A DNA stretch of 46,345 bases from UBA4093 sp036676455 (GTDB lineage Bacteria; Cyanobacteriota; Sericytochromatia; S15B-MN24; UBA4093). Position 1 is the first letter of the stretch. The number at the start of each line of letters is the position of its first letter. The position numbers were made by a program, and so were the translations under genes. Below, piece after piece: positions 42,958 to 46,345 of the stretch. Where the stretch lies: the NCBI GenBank assembly GCA_036676455.1, contig JAKFCW010000031.1, forward strand, positions 1 through 46,345, given 5' to 3'. Under the pieces are notes generated by a model. It worked only from the letters and a program-made list of their open reading frames with translations, was not told the origin of the DNA and searched no databases.

Positions 42958-43781
42958 AGCCCGCGGCAAAGCGCAAGGTCATTCGGTTTTGGCTTGAGAC
43001 CTTCCGGATGAGCGAACGCAGGGCCTGCGGGCTTGTAGGGTTAGCCCTGTCAGTCTGGCAGTACAAGAGCAAGAAGGCCGACGTGACCCCGTTGAAGACC
43101 CGGATGCTCGAGATTGCCCACGAGCGGCCAAGATTCGGCTACCGGCGCTTGTGGGTGATGCTTCGGCGCGAAGGACTGAGGGTGAACCGGAAGCGAGTGT
43201 ACCGTCTCTACCGGGAGATGGGCCTGGCGGTAAGGAAACGGAAGCGAAAGAAGATCGCAGTCGCGTCCCGCGCGCCTGTCTGGGCGCCGACGCGGCCCAA
43301 CCAACGCTGGTCGATGGACTTCACTCTGGACGGGCTGAACGGAGGAAGACGGTTCAGGACGCTGAACATCGTGGACGACTTCACGAGGGAGTGCCTGGCC
43401 ATCGAAGTCGACTTCTCGCTTCCTGGCTCTCGCGTCGTCCGCGTCCTGGAGCAGTTGGCGGAGTGCCGAGGACTTCCCCATACCATCGTTATCGACAATG
43501 GCCCGGAGTTTGCGGGAAAGGCGCTAGACGCTTGGGCCTATGAAAAAGGAGTGACCTTGCAGTTCATCCGGCCAGGGAAACCGGTTGAGAACGCTTACAT
43601 CGAGAGCTTCAACGGCAAGTTCAGGGACGAATGCCTCAACAGCAACTTCTTCCTGAACCTGCGGCATGCCAAAGCTCTCATCACCAAGTGGAAAGACGAT
43701 TACAATACGAATAGGCCGCACAGCTCGTTGGGGAACCTAACCCCGCAGGAGTTCAGCCGAAAGACCGATTACGTGGCGTGA
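42951..43781 (+). CDS. IS3-family transposase OrfB (DDE catalytic part, reached by -1 frameshift)
   Basis: The frame continues from position 42951 after slippage at 42945-42951; the first internal start is ATG 43008. An HTH_21-like region (ERPRFGYRRLWVMLRREG) precedes the integrase core. The DDE residues are in SMDFTLDG, IDNGPEFAG and ENAYIESFNG. The protein ends PHSSLGNLTPQEFSRKTDYVA. No stop or frameshift damages it, so the IS may be active. Confidence 0.92.
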   Translation: MVKPAAKRKVIRFWLETFRMSERRACGLVGLALSVWQYKSKKADVTPLKTRMLEIAHERPRFGYRRLWVMLRREGLRVNRKRVYRLYREMGLAVRKRKRKKIAVASRAPVWAPTRPNQRWSMDFTLDGLNGGRRFRTLNIVDDFTRECLAIEVDFSLPGSRVVRVLEQLAECRGLPHTIVIDNGPEFAGKALDAWAYEKGVTLQFIRPGKPVENAYIESFNGKFRDECLNSNFFLNLRHAKALITKWKDDYNTNRPHSSLGNLTPQEFSRKTDYVA

Positions 43782-43821
43782 GGCAGAAGTTTTAGGCGAC
43801 CCTACTTTTGGTGTCAGGTCA

Positions 43822-44682
43822 TTGTCAGCGAACAAAGCGGGCGCCATTCAGCCGCTTAAGCAAGGCGAAGTGTTCTATTCCCGTTCTGGGAACATCGCTC
43901 GGATTGAATGTTACGACACTTGGACATCAAGTGATCCAAAGTTTAAAGGTGGAACTGCTACTTATCTCGTCACCAAAGTTTCAAACCTTATTCCTGGTGA
44001 AATCCCAGCTAAGGTGTCCTATCTTGATAAGTTCAGATCAAATGTTCAAAATAAGCACGTCTTCTATTGGAATGGTAAGCAAGACAACAAAGGCGACTAT
44101 GCAACAACCGGCCGGTATATTGTAGAACTTGAGCAGCCTTGGAATTGGCTAAAGGTAAAAGATCCGAAGTTCGAATTTAAGGTCGCAGGCATCCCATTCG
44201 TTACCCGTGATAATTGGAAGACTTTACCTGCAGCAACTTTTTTTGATGAGACAAACAAAAATCGCCCAGTACACAAACTTCAACAGGTTTCCCATGTACT
44301 CGCGCGCCACATTGTAGATCGAGACACAAAGAGAGAAGATCTATTTGGGTATTATGACAAGCGGTTTCTCATAGACGCCATTCCTGGCTACAACTATAAC
44401 GAGAAGGATGAGGCGGACAGCGGGTATAAGGCAACCCTCAGGCTAATCAGCACCGATCCTGCGGCTTCCATATTCAATGATGTCTGCCAGTTGACTACTG
44501 CAGCTTGGAACTATGGAATCGTTATTGATTCAAGCAATAACGCAGTACGTGACGTAGGAATCACTTACGGTAGCGGCCAAATCCTGTTAGTAAGAGCCGT
44601 GTCCTATAATGGTGGAAAGACCTTTCACACGGCGTATCCAGATTATCGAGGAAAGCTAACCTACGAAAGCAAGATCAAGTGA
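43822..44682 (+). CDS. 3' fragment of a secreted repeat protein cut by the IS
   Basis: The frame starts at TTG 43822, the first base after the IS end, and has no ribosome site, so the N-terminus was lost. Residues about 70-100 (FYWNGKQDNKGDYATTGRYI) look like a FlgD/Ig-type motif found in large secreted proteins. The remaining 180 residues (FFDETNKNRPVHKLQQVSH, YNYNEKDEADSGYKATLRLI) form an unrecognised C-terminal domain. A C-terminal domain after such modules is often an effector. Lower GC than the chromosome. A hairpin ends the gene. Confidence 0.6.
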   Translation: MSANKAGAIQPLKQGEVFYSRSGNIARIECYDTWTSSDPKFKGGTATYLVTKVSNLIPGEIPAKVSYLDKFRSNVQNKHVFYWNGKQDNKGDYATTGRYIVELEQPWNWLKVKDPKFEFKVAGIPFVTRDNWKTLPAATFFDETNKNRPVHKLQQVSHVLARHIVDRDTKREDLFGYYDKRFLIDAIPGYNYNEKDEADSGYKATLRLISTDPAASIFNDVCQLTTAAWNYGIVIDSSNNAVRDVGITYGSGQILLVRAVSYNGGKTFHTAYPDYRGKLTYESKIK

Positions 44683-44686
44683 AGTC

Positions 44687-44712
44687 AAGGCAGACGGTCT
44701 TCCGTCTGCCTT
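44687..44712 (+). terminator. Hairpin terminator
   Basis: AAGGCAGACGG-TCTT-CCGTCTGCCTT, 11-bp stem, between two accessory genes; only a short T run. Confidence 0.6.
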
Positions 44713-44736
44713 CCACTCCTCGTCTGGGAGGTAAGC

Positions 44737-45597
44737 ATGGGAATCAAACCGGTTTTCCTTGGGAAACTAGATAATATCGATAGAGACTATGGCCTCACCT
44801 GTGGCGCGGATGATGTATTTTTTGTTTCTCCAAGCAAATCAAAGTACGATCTAGACATTGTTAGAGTTATCCACATCGATCGCGAGAAAATCCCACCATA
44901 CTTTCAGGTATATGCAGTCGATTTTCCGTTTCGGGTCTTTCTGTATGAAGAATCAATTAGCGATATCGGAATATACGACATGATTACCGGTGAAGTTAAT
45001 TTATTTTCAACTATTTACCCAAGTCATTATTTTGGATCTGAGCTATCAGTTTCAACCAACAGAGCGGTATTTGCTGCAAGCTCACTATACTTTTTTATCT
45101 TCAGAGAAGATGGCAAGCTTATGAACTATTGCCACCAGAATGGATGTAGTATGGATGAATTCCAGCCTCCCATTCCTGGTGAGTTTTCATGGGCATCGCC
45201 AGGATCATTCCCGTCTTCGATCTCGGCTGCCGGAAATTCCTTTGTTATTGGTGGGCATCCGGTAAACTGTATTTATAAGTACCAATTTGATGGACGACTA
45301 GAGCTATCCATCGATGGATTCTACACATCCATTACACATTTCAGGTTCAAAGATGAATGGCTTCAGCGAGTTAGACTGGATAATAAAGGGCGAATATGGG
45401 CATCTACATCTGAACGGTTATATTTATTCTCGGCGACAGGAGAGCCGATAATGTGCTGGCCAAATACAGATTTAATCATCGAAGGAAAACCCGTTGACTT
45501 GCAGGGATGGTTTGGAATCGACCGTAATGGTCTTCTCTGGATTTATGGCCACGCTGGGCAGGAAAGTGTTCCCTATGGTGCCTTTGAATTAGTCTGA
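44737..45597 (+). CDS. Beta-propeller-like hypothetical protein, accessory island
   Basis: The 286-residue protein (GGGAGG before ATG 44737) is AT-rich for this genome. Repeated strands with Asp/Gly turns (DNKGRIWASTSERLYLFSAT, DRNGLLWIYGHAG) suggest a beta-propeller. No signal peptide. Its place directly after the secreted-protein fragment would suit an immunity or companion protein; that is inference. Confidence 0.55.
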   Translation: MGIKPVFLGKLDNIDRDYGLTCGADDVFFVSPSKSKYDLDIVRVIHIDREKIPPYFQVYAVDFPFRVFLYEESISDIGIYDMITGEVNLFSTIYPSHYFGSELSVSTNRAVFAASSLYFFIFREDGKLMNYCHQNGCSMDEFQPPIPGEFSWASPGSFPSSISAAGNSFVIGGHPVNCIYKYQFDGRLELSIDGFYTSITHFRFKDEWLQRVRLDNKGRIWASTSERLYLFSATGEPIMCWPNTDLIIEGKPVDLQGWFGIDRNGLLWIYGHAGQESVPYGAFELV

Positions 45598-45671
45598 TTT
45601 GAGGCACTTCCTTTCCCTTGTCTCGAATGCTACCCTTCGTTCCGAGCATTCAGAAGTCAAAGGAGGGGAGG

Positions 45672-46139
45672 GTGTCCATCGACGTACAAGAGATCGCCCA
45701 ACAGTTCAAAGCCGCTGGATTCGACCTACAACCCATCATTCCCGAGTCAGGAGTTGTCGTAGCAGTTCAAAATCAGGGTGGGCATCGTCACGTCACTTAC
45801 CAGGAGAATGGATCTCGTGTTGCCATCCATGAGGAGTTCTTCCTGGGAGATTTGTTCCGCGATTTTTCCCAACCCCTAGTCCAACAGAGGTTCGAGATAG
45901 CCTTCAGTCCGGTAGGCGAGGGCAAGTTTTGTGTAAGCGTCTACAAGCGGATAGCTGATTCGGGGGATGCTGTACCCCTCGTCCCTATTGTAAAGGGCCT
46001 TGTTCACGCTCTATCAAAGTCTGAGAGGGGTTATTGTACCCGGCCCAACAAGTTAAGGATCTCGTCGGCCTCTTCTTCCGAAACAGGGCGAGGCAGGAAG
46101 CCAGCCAACAAGAGCAGTTTATCTTCTGGGAATCTATAG
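45672..46139 (+). CDS. Hypothetical protein, accessory island
   Basis: The 155-residue reading frame starts at GTG 45672 behind GGAGGGGAGG. Residues about 1-115 look like a folded domain (VQEIAQQFKAAGFDLQPIIP, then VAVQNQGGHRHVTY). The last 40 residues are Ser/Arg/Lys-rich and overlap a better-looking minus-strand frame, so the true C-terminus may be altered by a frameshift or rearrangement. No family recognised. Confidence 0.5.
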   Translation: MSIDVQEIAQQFKAAGFDLQPIIPESGVVVAVQNQGGHRHVTYQENGSRVAIHEEFFLGDLFRDFSQPLVQQRFEIAFSPVGEGKFCVSVYKRIADSGDAVPLVPIVKGLVHALSKSERGYCTRPNKLRISSASSSETGRGRKPANKSSLSSGNL

Positions 46140-46223
46140 AGCCATGTAATTGTTCGAATTGTGGCAGGTGGAGGCAGCGTAGGCTTTCCAGAATGAGGAT
46201 CACATCCAAGCTCGTAGTCTCGT
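46031..46223 (-). pseudogene. C-terminal gene fragment cut by the right-hand IS
   Basis: On the minus strand the frame runs from the IS end to TAA at 46031 and reads like a real protein end: TITWLYRFPEDKLLLLAGFL, then PRPVSEEEADEILNLLGRVQ. It has no start of its own. It overlaps the preceding plus-strand frame by about 109 bases. Confidence 0.45.
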
Positions 46224-46345
46224 TGACCTGACCCCAATTACTTGGCCGAAGTGAATTGCAGCCTCAGCCAAAAATACCTTACGCCACCCCGGTTCGAGCG
46301 AGCAAGAACTCGGCGGGTGGAATGTTCCCAAGTGAGCTGTGGGGT
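46224..46345 (-). mobile_element. End of another IS3-family element (runs off the window)
   Basis: TGACCTGACCCC at 46224 is the same terminal repeat as that of the intact IS, and a transposase end follows on the minus strand. Confidence 0.85.
46279..46345 (-). CDS. IS3-family transposase OrfB, C-terminal end (partial)
   Basis: The minus-strand frame encodes PHSSLGNIPPAEFLLARTG then VA and a TAA at 46279-46281. This is the typical last segment of IS3 OrfB. The remainder lies beyond the window. The sequence differs from the intact copy, so it is a different element. Confidence 0.88.
   Translation of the reverse strand, partial: PHSSLGNIPPAEFLLARTGVA

Larger units (their letters stand above)
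42619..43821 (+). mobile_element. Intact IS3-family insertion sequence
   Basis: About 1203 bp with imperfect terminal inverted repeats: TGACCTGACCCC...AAAACTTCTGC on the left (42619) and its counterpart TGACCTGACACC...AAAACTTCTGCC read inward from 43821. It holds OrfA and OrfB with a -1 frameshift site. No direct repeat of the flanks is visible (CCTC before, TTGT after), so it may have rearranged since insertion. Confidence 0.9.

Noticed and set aside
42611..43830. Target-site duplication around the intact IS
   Set aside because: Flanking bases (CCTC on the left, TTGT on the right) do not match, so no duplication can be claimed.

Overview
The window is a GC-rich bacterial chromosome segment. 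The palindrome GCGATCGC, usually extended to GGCGATCGCC, occurs at least 22 times between positions 182 and 39493, where one or two copies would be expected by chance. This is the cyanobacterial HIP1 signature. No photosynthesis gene is present, and there is a respiratory nitrite ammonification pair (nrfHA), chemotaxis and two-component genes, and many lipoproteins. I infer a non-photosynthetic relative of the Cyanobacteria (Sericytochromatia-like); the phylum call rests mainly on HIP1.

Layout. 1-2.3 kb: two proteins built from peptidoglycan-binding-like repeats with proline-rich linkers and a recurrent NPLGxEWVG motif. 2.3-17 kb: housekeeping and metabolism, with a lipoprotein, CCA-adding enzyme, a glutamate-dehydrogenase-family protein lacking its three active-site lysines, a zinc ribbon, a ROK sugar kinase, PreA, nrfHA, a HEAT-repeat protein, prolyl-tRNA synthetase and an HDOD protein. 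17-30.6 kb: envelope and signalling, with a hydrolase/DUF523/rhodanese operon, lipoproteins, a TSUP permease, a glycosidase, a chemoreceptor without a ligand-binding domain, two tandem paralogous soluble PAS histidine kinases, glutaredoxins and a PAP2 phosphatase. 30.6-39.8 kb: small genes (response regulator, LysM glucosaminidase, VOC, GNAT, EF-hand, DUF2726, zf-TFIIB) separated by unusually structured intergenic DNA.

The intergenic DNA from 30.6 to 37.7 kb is the most interesting part. Six or seven elements lie in the same orientation. Each has a GC-rich hairpin of different sequence, followed by a shared tail (ACCGTCC ... TTTCRGGTCTYACC ... TCTAAGGTAACC). Two copies are 123/126 identical, and the differences preserve the structure. 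The last, weakest member coincides with a self-contained minus-strand unit: promoter, leader, a Shine-Dalgarno with an 8-codon ORF, and a terminator hairpin. A second repeat family (AGCAGCCGTTAGCAA ... terminator) follows at 38.6, 39.5 and 42.5 kb. A RiPP-precursor-like small gene lies at 39.8 kb.

40.1-46.3 kb is an accessory island: lower GC, no HIP1, three IS3-family sequences (one intact with a -1 frameshift heptamer), small membrane proteins, a pair of remote paralogues, and a secreted-protein fragment cut by the IS. It resembles an IS-disrupted polymorphic toxin/immunity locus, but no toxin fold is recognised. No tRNA, rRNA or CRISPR array was seen.
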